From: Chryseosolibacter sp036402115
GTDB taxonomy: Bacteria > Bacteroidota > Bacteroidia > Cytophagales > Cyclobacteriaceae
Assembly: GCA_036402115.1 (NCBI GenBank)
Contig: DASWTM010000198.1
Location: forward strand, 1-64,000
Direction: 5' to 3'
DNA: 64,000 nt
Part shown: positions 8,037 through 17,000 of the stretch, piece after piece
Numbering within the stretch: the first letter of the stretch is position 1
Layout of the letters: each line of letters begins with the position of its first letter
The notes under the pieces: generated by a model
What the model saw: only the letters and a program-made list of their open reading frames with translations
The model's database searches: none
Told to the model about the DNA's origin: nothing
Made by a program: the position numbers and the translations under genes

Positions 8037-8161
8037 GTGCTAAGGTGTTAAAGTGCTAATGTGTTAAGGTGTTAATGTTCGTTGCCGGTCCTTGTGTCCA
8101 CGATCTTAAACACCGTAACACATTAGCACATTAGCACTTTAACACATTAACACCTTAACAC
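8037..8161. repeat. inverted octamer array, element C (word GTGYTAAN)
   Basis: Five tandem 8-bp units of consensus GTGYTAAN occupy 8037-8076. Seven units of the inverted word (NTTARCAC, the innermost one degenerate) occupy 8105-8161, with a 28-nt unrelated spacer. Read on the minus strand, the right array carries the same mixture of GTGTTAA and GTGCTAA units. The element fills the space between convergent genes (SET protein and helicase), leaving only 4-5 bp on each side. It may serve as a bidirectional transcription end, but it has no T runs. Confidence 0.8.
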
Positions 8162-8166
8162 ACATT

Positions 8167-11100
8167 TCACTGCGCTTCAACCACCTTTGTCCCGATAAAC
8201 CTCAGCAAGTCTTCCTCAACTTTCTCAGGGTCGTGCCACAGGTTTCGGCTGAAGACGTAGAACGATCCCCAGTTCTTTTGTTCCAGTAGTGAAGGCACGT
8301 AAGCGAACGAATCCTTGACAGAAAGACTGTTAAAATAATTTGCGTCATCCGTTCGAACGATGCCCAAGTACTGGCCGTTGTTTTTGAAGTAGAGATCGGC
8401 TAGCGGCATCGTGTCTGTTTCGAACTGAAGACTGCTGAACTTCTCTTCGCCCCACTTCTTCAACTTACTGTTCAGGTACCACGTTGGCTGCTGACGGACT
8501 TTTGATTCCACTTTCGGTCTAAACTTCTGCTGATGGACGTCACGTGCAAACTCAAGGTATTTCTTGAGAAGTTTAGGACCTTCATTCTTGATGTCGTCTG
8601 TCCGCAATTCTTCCGGATCAATACTGCACACCAGAATTATTTTCTCGCGTGCACGGGTAACGGCAACGTTCAAACGGTTTTCACCACCAGCCATGCTGAG
8701 ACTTCCGAAGTGCATGCTCACTTTCTTACGCTTGTCTGCAGCGTAACCAACTGAGAAAATGATGATGTCTTTCTCATCGCCCTGCACATTTTCGATATTC
8801 TTGACAAACAACGTTGATGGAATGGTCAGACCTGACTGTGTGAACATGTCTTCCATAAGATCCATAATGAGTTGCTGCTGCGGAGCGTTGAAGGTGACGA
8901 TACCAATTTCCTTAGCAGGGAACATTCGCACCAACTCAATCACTCGCTGTACAACGGTCACCGCTTCTACAGCGTTGACATTATTCTCCCACACGCCATC
9001 GACCTTCACGTATTCGATTCCCGGCTCCTGCAGGTTGAGAATTGTGCGGTCTGGAAGAAGTTGAAGTCTTCCTTCGTAGAAATTTCTGTTCGAGAAATCG
9101 ATAAGATCCATCGATCTGCTCCGATAGTGTCCTTGCAGATGAACGGTCGGCAGATAGCGTTCCACCAGCGCCAGCAACGAATCTACTTCTACGTCCGGAT
9201 GATCGAGTTCATCATCCCAACGAATCTGGTAGAGTTCACTTGGCTTGAGCTGCATGTCATCGCCCGCTACAAGTACTTGCTTGCCGCGATACATTGCCGG
9301 AATACCTCGTTCGGAGAAACACTGCGATGCTTCATCAAAAATGACCAAGTCAAACATCTCCTTCATTGGAAAAATTGCCGATACTGATTCGGGCGATGCC
9401 ATCCAGCAAGGAAGAACGTTGAAAATTTCATCTTCAAAATCAGTGATCGCTTTTCGCATCGACCAGATTTTTTTCTTCTTCGTAAGCTGATGATACAAGT
9501 CGCGATAGGTTACGCGATTGTTCAACCTGTTGTACTCGACACGATCATACACACGCTCACGTGCGCGGAGCAACAGGATGTCCGTGCTCAAGGTTTGCTT
9601 CTCTTCCACCAATCGGGCGAGTTCCAGTTGCTGTTCCTGCATCTTACGGGAAGACACCGAACGCAAGTCGGGATATTTGGCTTCGATGTGCTCAATCCAG
9701 GCAAGGCGCAAACTGTTTTGCAGCAGCTCCTCCTGCTTTTCAATATTCCACCCTGCACTTTCGAAAAGCCGATGGATGACATTTCGATCCGCCTCCGTCA
9801 AACTTTCGCGCAGGCGATCGAATTCGCTAAGGCTGTCAAAATCCTTGCGCAAGGATTTCAGGTAATCCTTTTCCTGCGAAGGTTCCGCGATCAGGTGACG
9901 CAGCTGAAACGGTGTCAAATATTTCAGCCACTCTTGTTTTTTTTCAGGAATAGCGGCCACCTTTCCGAGACACTGTTTCATCAGCTCGATAAAGTCCGTG
10001 CGCTTGAGCATCGCAGGATTGATTGCTTTTCTGACTTCACGCAAGGAATTGAAGATCAATTTTGCGCGTATCGCAAGTTTTTGTCTCGTAAACCACGTCT
10101 TCAGCTGCGACTGATCATAATCCTGCGGCATCTCGACCAACCAGTTTTTTTTGCGGATAGCCGTAAGGTGGTGCTCAAGATTCAAACGGTTGTCAAGTTT
10201 CGACTCTAACGTTTGCAGACCCGCACCGGTATGAGGCAGTTTGTTGACGCTGAGAATTCGATTCAGGAAAAACTTCTCTTTCGAAAACATTTTCCACTTC
10301 AGGAACGTGAAGGGGTTCTTTCGCGCATCCATCCGGTGCGCCAATACCTCCTGCACTTTCACAAGCTGCTCCATCGACAAGGTTGTCTCAGGGCCGGGAT
10401 CGTCAAAGCAGTTCATTACAACCCGTTCAAGGTTCGAGAACCAAAGCAGACTTGTCTCGTCATCCGTTTCTTGCACCATAGAAACAAAGTAATGGTAGAC
10501 GATGTCGTTCTTTAGCAACGCCAGCATTCCAAGAATTTCATCTTGTCGCGCAAGCAGGCTATCCCCTTCTTCAATATTCAATTCGTGATTGATGAGATTA
10601 CGAAAATCTTGCTGGAGTTGTCGCTGGTACTTTGGAATATCCGAGACGACTGACTCGAGTTCTTTCAATTCGGGGAAGCCGAACGTAGAAAACGATTTCC
10701 GTTCTTTCCAGAGATAGCCGTCCGCACCAAACGAAACTTCATAGCCAACATACTGGCGAAGCTTGCGCAGGAATTCCGGAAGAAGCGGGAAAGTAAAGTT
10801 TTGATACTCCTGGCGGATATTGATGGTATCACCATGAAGATCAGACGTCAGGTAAAGTTCTTTGATGCTCGAGCCGCACTCCTTATCATCAAACAAGGCA
10901 CGCTTGAAGTTTTCAAGATCTTCACTGATCTGATCGATCGAACGACATACCTGGAAGAATCTGCGTTCCGTCTGTATGAGATCAACACTTCTGTTTTGTG
11001 CTTTATAGTTGTCAATGTTATCGATCTGACGCGCGGCCTTTGCAAAGACAGTTTTGCGATCATTCCGAAAATCATGAACAAGACCGATGAAGTCACCCAG

Positions 11101-12186
11101 GTCTTTCGAACGCAGGCGATTATAAACAACATCCAATGCCGCACGTTTCTGACATACGAGCAATGCCCTCTTCCCCGAAGCGATTGCATCGGCCATCAGG
11201 TTGCAGATCAATTGTGATTTACCAGTTCCCGGAGGACCTTGCACAACAATTGACTGGCCATTCTTGATTGCACGAATTGCATTTTCCTGGTACGCATCAA
11301 GATTGAATGGTGTATAGATCTTCTCTTCTTTCACCGCAGGTAAACCGTGCTTTGGTTTCTCTACGTGTTCGACATTTTTCTCAACGAAAAATTCTTCCAG
11401 GTCCTTAACGGTACTGTTCTCAATGAGATTAAGATAATCTGGAACGAGTTGTGATCCGGCCTGCGGAAAAATTCCCAGCACGGCTTCCGGGAACAATTTC
11501 AATTCGCCATTGCGGTGATCCTTCTCAAACTCATCCTTTTTGTACTGCTTGAACGTGATCAGCTCATCGCGGAAATTATCAGCGTTGAAATTCAACTCGA
11601 CTTTTTCCTTCAACAGTTGATAAAGCTGCGTTCTAAAAACCGTGCTGTCGACCGCGAAATCTTCGAAGTTCGTTTCAAGCAAGTCCTCCTCTAGCTTTAC
11701 CTTATTATAAAATGAGTACGCGAGTAAAAATGATTTATTGAATGTTACTCCTGCCTGTGGGCGAGGGTGCAGAAACCATGAATTGTTTTCCTGGACGATC
11801 GTAACCGGGAAGTACAAGAGAGGACATCGCACAGCAGTGCCATCAGAAAATTTTCCGCGTACAAACGGCCATCCTACATGAAGGTCATAGGAGCCGCGCT
11901 CTTCAAACAGAAAATGATCGGTGCGCTGAAGCTTCTTCAGTTTCTTACTGACCTCATTGTTTGCTTCAAGACGAGAATCGAGTACCTGGCAAAGTTTTAC
12001 ATTGCGGGAATTAATTAACCCACGGATCACTTCGAAAGAAGGTAAGCCGTTGAGGTGACTTGTTTCATGCAAATCCATCAACTGATCTTGCGACAAACGC
12101 AGCAATAATAATGAGCGGTTGTTGCCAGACAAATTGGTTAATCTGCGCAGGTAGGTGCGCAGGATGCTTTTCATTGAATCGTTCAC
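8167..12186 (-). CDS. large SF1 (DNA2/NAM7-like) helicase with DUF4011-like N-terminus and degenerate nuclease-like C-terminus
   Basis: This 1339-residue protein probably starts at the GTG at 12186; an ATG four codons later (12174) is the alternative. The N-terminus has LRRLTNLSGNNRSLLLLRL, resembling the DUF4011 signature. Walker A, QGPPGTGKSQ, is near residue 315. The Walker B-type IFDEASQC is near 948, followed by GKQVLVAGDDMQLKPS. Motif VI, NVAVTRAREKIILV, is near 1178. Long coiled-coil-rich segments separate the motor motifs. The last ~100 residues (LADLYFKNNGQYLGIVRTDD, then SFYVFSRNLWHDPEKVEEDL) recall the Vsr/MTES_1575-type endonuclease fold found at the end of DUF4011 helicases, but the catalytic residues look eroded. 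It lies 28 bp after the HhH gene and may be co-transcribed with it. Confidence 0.85.
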   Translation of the reverse strand: MNDSMKSILRTYLRRLTNLSGNNRSLLLLRLSQDQLMDLHETSHLNGLPSFEVIRGLINSRNVKLCQVLDSRLEANNEVSKKLKKLQRTDHFLFEERGSYDLHVGWPFVRGKFSDGTAVRCPLLYFPVTIVQENNSWFLHPRPQAGVTFNKSFLLAYSFYNKVKLEEDLLETNFEDFAVDSTVFRTQLYQLLKEKVELNFNADNFRDELITFKQYKKDEFEKDHRNGELKLFPEAVLGIFPQAGSQLVPDYLNLIENSTVKDLEEFFVEKNVEHVEKPKHGLPAVKEEKIYTPFNLDAYQENAIRAIKNGQSIVVQGPPGTGKSQLICNLMADAIASGKRALLVCQKRAALDVVYNRLRSKDLGDFIGLVHDFRNDRKTVFAKAARQIDNIDNYKAQNRSVDLIQTERRFFQVCRSIDQISEDLENFKRALFDDKECGSSIKELYLTSDLHGDTINIRQEYQNFTFPLLPEFLRKLRQYVGYEVSFGADGYLWKERKSFSTFGFPELKELESVVSDIPKYQRQLQQDFRNLINHELNIEEGDSLLARQDEILGMLALLKNDIVYHYFVSMVQETDDETSLLWFSNLERVVMNCFDDPGPETTLSMEQLVKVQEVLAHRMDARKNPFTFLKWKMFSKEKFFLNRILSVNKLPHTGAGLQTLESKLDNRLNLEHHLTAIRKKNWLVEMPQDYDQSQLKTWFTRQKLAIRAKLIFNSLREVRKAINPAMLKRTDFIELMKQCLGKVAAIPEKKQEWLKYLTPFQLRHLIAEPSQEKDYLKSLRKDFDSLSEFDRLRESLTEADRNVIHRLFESAGWNIEKQEELLQNSLRLAWIEHIEAKYPDLRSVSSRKMQEQQLELARLVEEKQTLSTDILLLRARERVYDRVEYNRLNNRVTYRDLYHQLTKKKKIWSMRKAITDFEDEIFNVLPCWMASPESVSAIFPMKEMFDLVIFDEASQCFSERGIPAMYRGKQVLVAGDDMQLKPSELYQIRWDDELDHPDVEVDSLLALVERYLPTVHLQGHYRSRSMDLIDFSNRNFYEGRLQLLPDRTILNLQEPGIEYVKVDGVWENNVNAVEAVTVVQRVIELVRMFPAKEIGIVTFNAPQQQLIMDLMEDMFTQSGLTIPSTLFVKNIENVQGDEKDIIIFSVGYAADKRKKVSMHFGSLSMAGGENRLNVAVTRAREKIILVCSIDPEELRTDDIKNEGPKLLKKYLEFARDVHQQKFRPKVESKVRQQPTWYLNSKLKKWGEEKFSSLQFETDTMPLADLYFKNNGQYLGIVRTDDANYFNSLSVKDSFAYVPSLLEQKNWGSFYVFSRNLWHDPEKVEEDLLRFIGTKVVEAQ

Positions 12187-12214
12187 AGAAAAAAAAGTTA
12201 TGTAAAATCTCTCG

Positions 12215-13129
12215 CTATTCCTGCACTTTTAAATATGGGATAATTTTCACGATGTCGTCCGTCTTCAGCGTGTTAAGATTTTTTATTTCGTCCACCGATT
12301 TGAAATCGCCATGTTGAAAGCGCCACGCAATAACCATTTTTGCAATTGATTTCGAGATGTAAGGATGCGCAGACATTTCGGATTCTGTGGCTGTATTCAG
12401 ATTTATTTTTTTCGGTTTGAAATCGTGTTTAATAAATGCGCGTTTTTTTAAACGATTTACAACTGCGCTATCCAATCCATAGATTTCTGATAATTGGTTC
12501 AAACTCACAAAACCACCCAACCCAGACCTGAACCTCACAATACGTTCTGCAAGTTTTGTTCCTATGCCGTATACGGACTTTAACGTTGAAGTGTCAGCTT
12601 CATTGATGTCGAAGGAGGCAAGGCGGGGTTTAGCACTTTGAACAGCAGGTTTTTGGAGTTGTTTCGCTGATTGCTCGTTGCGAAGCTGCGGAATCGCAAC
12701 ATAGTTTTTAAGCGAATTGAACAGAGTGGAGTCCATTCCGTAGATTTTTTGAAGGTCGCCCGGGGTGTTGAATTTTCCACCTTTTTGGCGATAACTCACC
12801 ACACGTTTGGCGAGAAACTCAGGAAAACCGAGTTTTACCATATCTTCCTCGGATACAGCGTTTGGATTAAATGCAAACAATTGCCGCTTCCGGGTGTCAA
12901 TAACATTGTGTCTGAGCGTCTCCACCTCCTGCGTGTCCCACAACACCCTAAGGCTATCTAACTTCCTGCGATCATGACTGTAATCTATCTCACGATTTGA
13001 AATCCACAGGCGTGTTAACGGCTCGATTGAAATGATAATAATAATGAGTGGAAGCAGAATGATAAATCCGTTCGCTTCACGCCCGGAAAATCCGAGCAAT
13101 GTGCGAATCCATTTTCGAAGGAAATGCAT
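12215..13129 (-). CDS. membrane-anchored helix-hairpin-helix (ComEA-like) protein
   Basis: This 304-residue protein has one N-terminal membrane segment (about residues 21-40, FIILLPLIIIIISIEPL). Three ComEA-type helix-hairpin-helix units follow, at about residues 80-140, 170-230 and 240-300. Typical cores are FPEFLAKRVVSYRQKGGKF, YGIGTKLAERIVRFRSGLG and ISKSIAKMVIAWRF. Such units bind DNA non-specifically, and in ComEA this serves DNA uptake. In Bacteroidota the multi-HhH version is common and its role is not settled. The next gene in the same direction is a large SF1 helicase, so a shared role in DNA handling is possible but unproven. Confidence 0.85.
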   Translation of the reverse strand: MHFLRKWIRTLLGFSGREANGFIILLPLIIIIISIEPLTRLWISNREIDYSHDRRKLDSLRVLWDTQEVETLRHNVIDTRKRQLFAFNPNAVSEEDMVKLGFPEFLAKRVVSYRQKGGKFNTPGDLQKIYGMDSTLFNSLKNYVAIPQLRNEQSAKQLQKPAVQSAKPRLASFDINEADTSTLKSVYGIGTKLAERIVRFRSGLGGFVSLNQLSEIYGLDSAVVNRLKKRAFIKHDFKPKKINLNTATESEMSAHPYISKSIAKMVIAWRFQHGDFKSVDEIKNLNTLKTDDIVKIIPYLKVQE

Positions 13130-13381
13130 AGGGTCCGGTTAAAAATACGAGCATCTCAAGTGGACCCGGAGAAAATTAATCGATTCCACGCAGAAAACGC
13201 TTCCTGCCCGCAGATTTTTCAAAAGCCTTTATCCTGTTAACAATTGGGAGCAGCCAGAAACTTATTTGGGGCTTTAACCGTAATGGTATGAGCTGACGGA
13301 AGACGGAGAAACTGGTTATTTAGAGCAATTCTAAATTAAATAATACCTGACTTTTCTCATAGTTGTTTTTTGGTCAGCGCG

Positions 13382-13389
13382 TAATTTTG
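13382..13389 (+). promoter_or_regulatory. possible -7 box of hemA promoter
   Basis: TAATTTTG matches the Bacteroidota -7 consensus TAnnTTTG. TTG at 13363 sits 16 bp upstream, slightly short for a -33 element. The box is only 7 bp before the hemA ATG, so use of this promoter would imply a nearly leaderless mRNA. Confidence 0.35.
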
Positions 13390-13396
13390 TGGTTCG

Positions 13397-14656
13397 ATGA
13401 CATCAAATTTCAAGCTTTTAGCCCTTACTTATAAGACCGCGCCCCTACAGGTTCGTGAGCAGGTTTCGCTGAATGAGCTAGCAACCAAGCAGTTATTCCG
13501 TTTTATACGGGAATATGCCCAGGCGACCGAAGTTTTGATCGTGTCAACCTGTAACCGGACTGAAATTTATTATTGCGCAACCGAAGACTTATCCACTCAG
13601 ATATTCAAAGGCCTCGCCCTCATCAAGAATCCGGATGCTGGCTTTGAACAGCATTTTGCCTCGTACAACGGACTGGCTGCTGTTCAGCACTTGTTCGAAG
13701 TAGGGATCGGTTTGGATGCACAAGTGATTGGGGATCTGCAGATTTCCGGGCAAGTAAAAAATGCCTATCAATGGAGTGCTGACGAAGGCATGGCTGGTCC
13801 GTACCTCCACCGTCTGATGCACACGATCTTCTTTGCGAACAAACGTGTTGTTCAGGAAACCGCTTTCCGCGATGGAGCCGCTTCCATTTCATATGCAGCG
13901 AAAGAACTTGCTGAAGATCTCACTGTTGGAGTCCGTTCTCCAAAAGCACTAGTAGTTGGTGTTGGTGAAATCGGGCAAGATGTTTGCCTGAATCTTGTTG
14001 ACTCGAACTTTAAAGACGTAACGATCGTCAACCGCACCGTTGAAAAGGCGGAGAAGCTTGCGCAAAAGTGTGGTTTCAAATTCAAAGGCATTGAATCACT
14101 GAACGAAGAGCTTGCAAAAGCGGACGTCATCATTAGTTCTGTGTCTGGTAATGAGCCGTTAATCACGAAAGAACTTGTGAAGGGACTCAGTATTCTTTCA
14201 CACAAATACTTTATCGACTTGTCGATCCCAAGGAGTGTCGAACCTTCTGTTGAAGAAGTTGCCGGTGCCATCGTCTACAACATTGACGACCTTGAAGAAA
14301 AAACAAACGAAGCCGTTGAAAAAAGAAGGGCAGCGATTCCAAAAGTTGTTGCGATCATCAACGAAGCTATCGCTGAATTTGAAGACTGGTCAAAGGAGAT
14401 GATCGTGTCACCTACGATCCAGAAGCTGAAAACTCAGCTCGAACAAATTCGCAAAGAGGAGCTTGCACGCTTCCTGAAGAATGCCAAGCCAGAAGAAGCA
14501 GCAAAGCTTGAAGAAATGAGCCGCTCCATGATGCAGAAGATTTTGAAGTACCCTGTGCTTCAATTGAAGGCTGCCTGTAAACGCGGTGATGCGGAGTCTT
14601 TGACAGAACTCTTGCACGAGTTGTTTAACCTCGAAAAAGTAAGCGAGAAGAAATAA
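13397..14656 (+). CDS. hemA: glutamyl-tRNA reductase
   Basis: The 419-residue enzyme reduces glutamyl-tRNA to glutamate-1-semialdehyde with NADPH, the first step of C5-pathway tetrapyrrole synthesis. The catalytic motif VSTCNRTEIYY places the nucleophilic Cys at residue 52. The segment AQVIGDLQISGQVK (about 114-127) corresponds to the conserved QI-GQVK region. An NADP-binding VVGVGEIGQDVCLNL is near residue 187, and the C-terminal dimerisation helix is Glu/Lys-rich. Length and motif order match the family. It is a single-gene unit here with its own terminator-like hairpin; the haem product is consistent with the cytochrome c gene 1.4 kb downstream. Confidence 0.95.
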   Translation: MTSNFKLLALTYKTAPLQVREQVSLNELATKQLFRFIREYAQATEVLIVSTCNRTEIYYCATEDLSTQIFKGLALIKNPDAGFEQHFASYNGLAAVQHLFEVGIGLDAQVIGDLQISGQVKNAYQWSADEGMAGPYLHRLMHTIFFANKRVVQETAFRDGAASISYAAKELAEDLTVGVRSPKALVVGVGEIGQDVCLNLVDSNFKDVTIVNRTVEKAEKLAQKCGFKFKGIESLNEELAKADVIISSVSGNEPLITKELVKGLSILSHKYFIDLSIPRSVEPSVEEVAGAIVYNIDDLEEKTNEAVEKRRAAIPKVVAIINEAIAEFEDWSKEMIVSPTIQKLKTQLEQIRKEELARFLKNAKPEEAAKLEEMSRSMMQKILKYPVLQLKAACKRGDAESLTELLHELFNLEKVSEKK

Positions 14657-14690
14657 GATACAACATAAGTTTTCCGAGGAATGGGAGCGA

Positions 14691-14721
14691 AAATCCAAAT
14701 AGAGCAGTTCTGTTTGGATTT
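14691..14721 (+). terminator. terminator-like hairpin after hemA
   Basis: A perfect 9-bp stem, AAATCCAAA/TTTGGATTT, encloses 13 nt and is followed by CTTGTTTTC. It lies 34 bp after the hemA stop. The stem is A/T-rich and the T run is interrupted, so efficiency is uncertain. Confidence 0.55.
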
Positions 14722-14744
14722 CTTGTTTTCGGGCGGAGCGTGGT

Positions 14745-14790
14745 CACGAGGGGCTCCACCCCTCGTGTTGTTATTTCGCCCTTTCAGGGC
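14745..14790. repeat. paired short hairpins, REP-like
   Basis: Inside the 326-bp gap 14657-14982 two hairpins sit 10 bp apart. One is CACGAGGGG/CCCCTCGTG with loop CTCCA (14745-14767). The other is GCCCT/AGGGC with loop TTC (14778-14790), within the string TTTCGCCCTTTCAGGGCTTT. From memory, similar paired GC hairpins recur between genes in many Bacteroidota genomes, like REP elements. No transposase is nearby. The remainder of the gap (14791-14982) shows nothing else. Confidence 0.55.
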
Positions 14791-14982
14791 TTTGAGATGG
14801 CGACCGGGCTTGATGAGATGAAAGCTTATGGAGAAACTTAAGCCACGAATGAGGCGCAATCATTTCGCGAGGGGTCGGGCTCCTAGCGACTAGTAGTTCT
14901 CACTTGTCGGAGTCTTCGCCTGGAAGAGAGATCCAAATGTTTAAGAATGGAGCTTTGATTCAAGCTTCCTCGAGTTGCAAGC

Positions 14983-15963
14983 CTACCCTTTCAACTTGGA
15001 AGGGCTGACACCAAATCTTTTTGAAAAGGCCGTAGCAAAGTGGTTTGGATTCTTGTATCCGACCTCGCGCGAAACTTCGTTGACGAATTTTCCGCCATCG
15101 TGAAGCAGACGATACGCGTGATCCATTTTCAAATCGAAAAGAAAGTCGAAGATGGTTTGACCGAATTGGAGTTTGAAATTCTTTTTGAGTTTGAATTCGT
15201 TAATGCCGAAATGTAGTGCGATGGACTTGAGTGAATGGTCGTCACAAAAATGTGCAGACAGGTATCGCTTAACCTCTTCCATCAACTGCTGATCAGACTT
15301 TTTTAACCCGCGACACTCCGGAATTTCGTTGATCTCGCGGTAATGCTGCAATTGAAGAGTAACGAGCTCGATCACTTTTGCTTCGAGAAAAAGCTTTCGA
15401 AGATTACCCGTCAGCTGACAGTGTAGAATGGAGTGAATGACATCGTTTGTACTTCGGCAGACGATGCTTCCACCGCTATAAACCACTTCCTGCTTAAAAA
15501 TTTTCTCCTGCAACTCAGCAGACCATCGCTCAGACGCACAGAGGAGCGATGTCAGATAAGGTAATCCAAATTCAACGTGGGCGAGTCGTACCTCTTTTTC
15601 AAACATCAGCTCATATTCTTCTCCAGGAACAAACATATAGTGATGCGTTCGAGGCTTCAGTACAGCAGAGGAAATACCGGCATCATCAAAATTCCCACTG
15701 ACGGAACCGGTGATGGGCAGGCATAAATGAAGGGAGCGAGAAAGAAGCGCATCGTTGACAGCGATCTTGCAATCGCGATCAAACTGGGTTGTAATCTCAT
15801 TGATACGAACGTCACCGCAGGTAATACTCTTCTCGTGAAACGATCCGATGTCCGTATGGTAAGCCTTTCTTTCCAGAAAATCATACGTGCTGTCAGGAGC
15901 ATTGATCGTATTTAATTCGCAAGCAAGTTCCTGATACTGAATTTCAAGCGTGGGGGTTGTCAT
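14983..15963 (-). CDS. AraC-family transcriptional regulator (PchR-like)
   Basis: This 326-residue protein has an N-terminal ~220-residue sensing region and a C-terminal AraC helix-turn-helix (about 228-326). The first HTH is in KSIALHFGINEFKLKKNFK. The second is in VNEVSREVGYKNPNHFATAF, followed by SKRFGVSPSKLKG. The layout, and phrases such as HLCLPITGSVSGNF, resemble PchR-type regulators of iron/siderophore genes, though the ligand cannot be told from sequence. It is transcribed away from the cytochrome c gene with 82 bp between the starts, so it may control that gene or itself. Confidence 0.88.
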   Translation of the reverse strand: MTTPTLEIQYQELACELNTINAPDSTYDFLERKAYHTDIGSFHEKSITCGDVRINEITTQFDRDCKIAVNDALLSRSLHLCLPITGSVSGNFDDAGISSAVLKPRTHHYMFVPGEEYELMFEKEVRLAHVEFGLPYLTSLLCASERWSAELQEKIFKQEVVYSGGSIVCRSTNDVIHSILHCQLTGNLRKLFLEAKVIELVTLQLQHYREINEIPECRGLKKSDQQLMEEVKRYLSAHFCDDHSLKSIALHFGINEFKLKKNFKLQFGQTIFDFLFDLKMDHAYRLLHDGGKFVNEVSREVGYKNPNHFATAFSKRFGVSPSKLKG

Positions 15964-16045
15964 TGAATCCGTTATGCGTACGAAATGCTCCTTTTAACGA
16001 AGGCCTCACGATAAGGTTTCCGCGTTCCATCAGCAAAAGCGATAT

Positions 16046-16924
16046 ATGTTAAAGAGAGTTTTTAAAGTGATCGGCATTGCATTAGGTGTTTTGGTTGCCA
16101 TTGTTGCCATTTTTTATGCAAAGGTCTATTTCAGCACGGAAAGCCGGATGAATCAGGTCTTTACTGTAAGTCCACAAGTGTTAAAGTTTAATCCAGGTGA
16201 TTCAGCGCTACTCGCCTCTGGAGAGCGAATGATGACTACAAAAGGATGCAACGACTGTCATGGTGCTGATCTTGGCGGTAAAGTTTTTATCGATGATCCT
16301 GCACTTGGCTTGCTCGTGGCCAGAAACCTCACAAAAGGTAAAGGAGGGTTGCCCCAAGACCATAACACAACGGATTGGGTACTCGCGCTTAAGCATGGTA
16401 TCCGCAGAGATGGCAAGCCGCTGCTGTTTATGCCATCACATGAATATACACTCCTGTCAGAACAAGATATGACAGCCCTCATCGCCTATTGCTCGCAACT
16501 GCCAAACGTTGATCGCGAGCTTCCGGAAAGCAACCTCGGGCCAGTGGGAAGAGTGCTGACAGACCTCGGCAAACTTCCGCTTCTGCCTGCAGAAATGATC
16601 GATCATGATCGCGTATTGGTGAAAGAAGTAAAAGAAGAAGTTTCTGTTGAATTCGGGAAATACCTTTCCATTGCTTGCCAAGGCTGTCACCGTGAAACGA
16701 TGAAAGGTGGTGAACCGGTTGCTCCTGGCTTCCCTGTCGTTGCTGATATCAGCGCAAGCGGGAATCCAGGCAAGTGGACAGACGACCAATTCATCCAAAC
16801 CCTGCGCACGGGAACAACTCCCGAGGGTAAAGTCTTAAAGCCAAACGAAATGCCGTGGACGATGACAAAAGCGTATTCCGATGTTGAGTTGAAGGCGCTG
16901 CACTTGTACTTGAACAGTTTGTAG
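16046..16924 (+). CDS. membrane-anchored dihaem cytochrome c
   Basis: This 292-residue protein has an N-terminal membrane anchor (about residues 6-26) and two haem c attachment sites: CNDCH at 68-72 and CQGCH at 211-215. A possible distal Met for the second haem is in KPNEMPWTMT. Two class I cytochrome c domains in tandem suit a periplasmic electron carrier or the cytochrome subunit of an alcohol/aldehyde or sugar dehydrogenase. No dehydrogenase is adjacent. Its start is 82 bp from a divergent AraC gene, and element D directly follows the stop and can act as its terminator. Confidence 0.9.
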   Translation: MLKRVFKVIGIALGVLVAIVAIFYAKVYFSTESRMNQVFTVSPQVLKFNPGDSALLASGERMMTTKGCNDCHGADLGGKVFIDDPALGLLVARNLTKGKGGLPQDHNTTDWVLALKHGIRRDGKPLLFMPSHEYTLLSEQDMTALIAYCSQLPNVDRELPESNLGPVGRVLTDLGKLPLLPAEMIDHDRVLVKEVKEEVSVEFGKYLSIACQGCHRETMKGGEPVAPGFPVVADISASGNPGKWTDDQFIQTLRTGTTPEGKVLKPNEMPWTMTKAYSDVELKALHLYLNSL

Positions 16925-16933
16925 ACGGCCTTT

Positions 16934-17000
16934 GTCCACAGTCGACAGTCCACGGTCCACAGAAATGCATTCCGTGGACTGTCGACAGTGGACTGTGGAC
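16934..17000. repeat. inverted heptamer array, element D (word GTCCACN), also terminator-like
   Basis: Four tandem 7-bp units begin at 16934, 16941, 16948 and 16955 (three are GTCCACN, the second is GTCGACA). Four inverted units fill 16973-17000, with an 11-nt loop. The arms pair perfectly over 23 bp, from 16933 to 16955, apart from exactly one extra 7-bp unit (AGTGGAC, 16987-16993) in the right arm. The right arm runs into TTTTTATTTTTT, so transcripts of the cytochrome gene would end in a strong hairpin plus U tract. Confidence 0.85.

Noticed and set aside
8037..8161. CRISPR array
   Set aside because: Units are 8 bp, contiguous without spacers and inverted in two halves; no cas gene is in the window. 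The same applies to the other word arrays.
9490..10209. 239-codon plus-strand reading frame inside the helicase gene
   Set aside because: It is antisense to a well-supported motor protein, starts and ends at arbitrary points, and has no domain signature.
12174..12186. ATG at 12174 as the helicase start instead of GTG at 12186
   Set aside because: Neither has a clear ribosome binding site; the longer form was kept, and the difference is only four residues.
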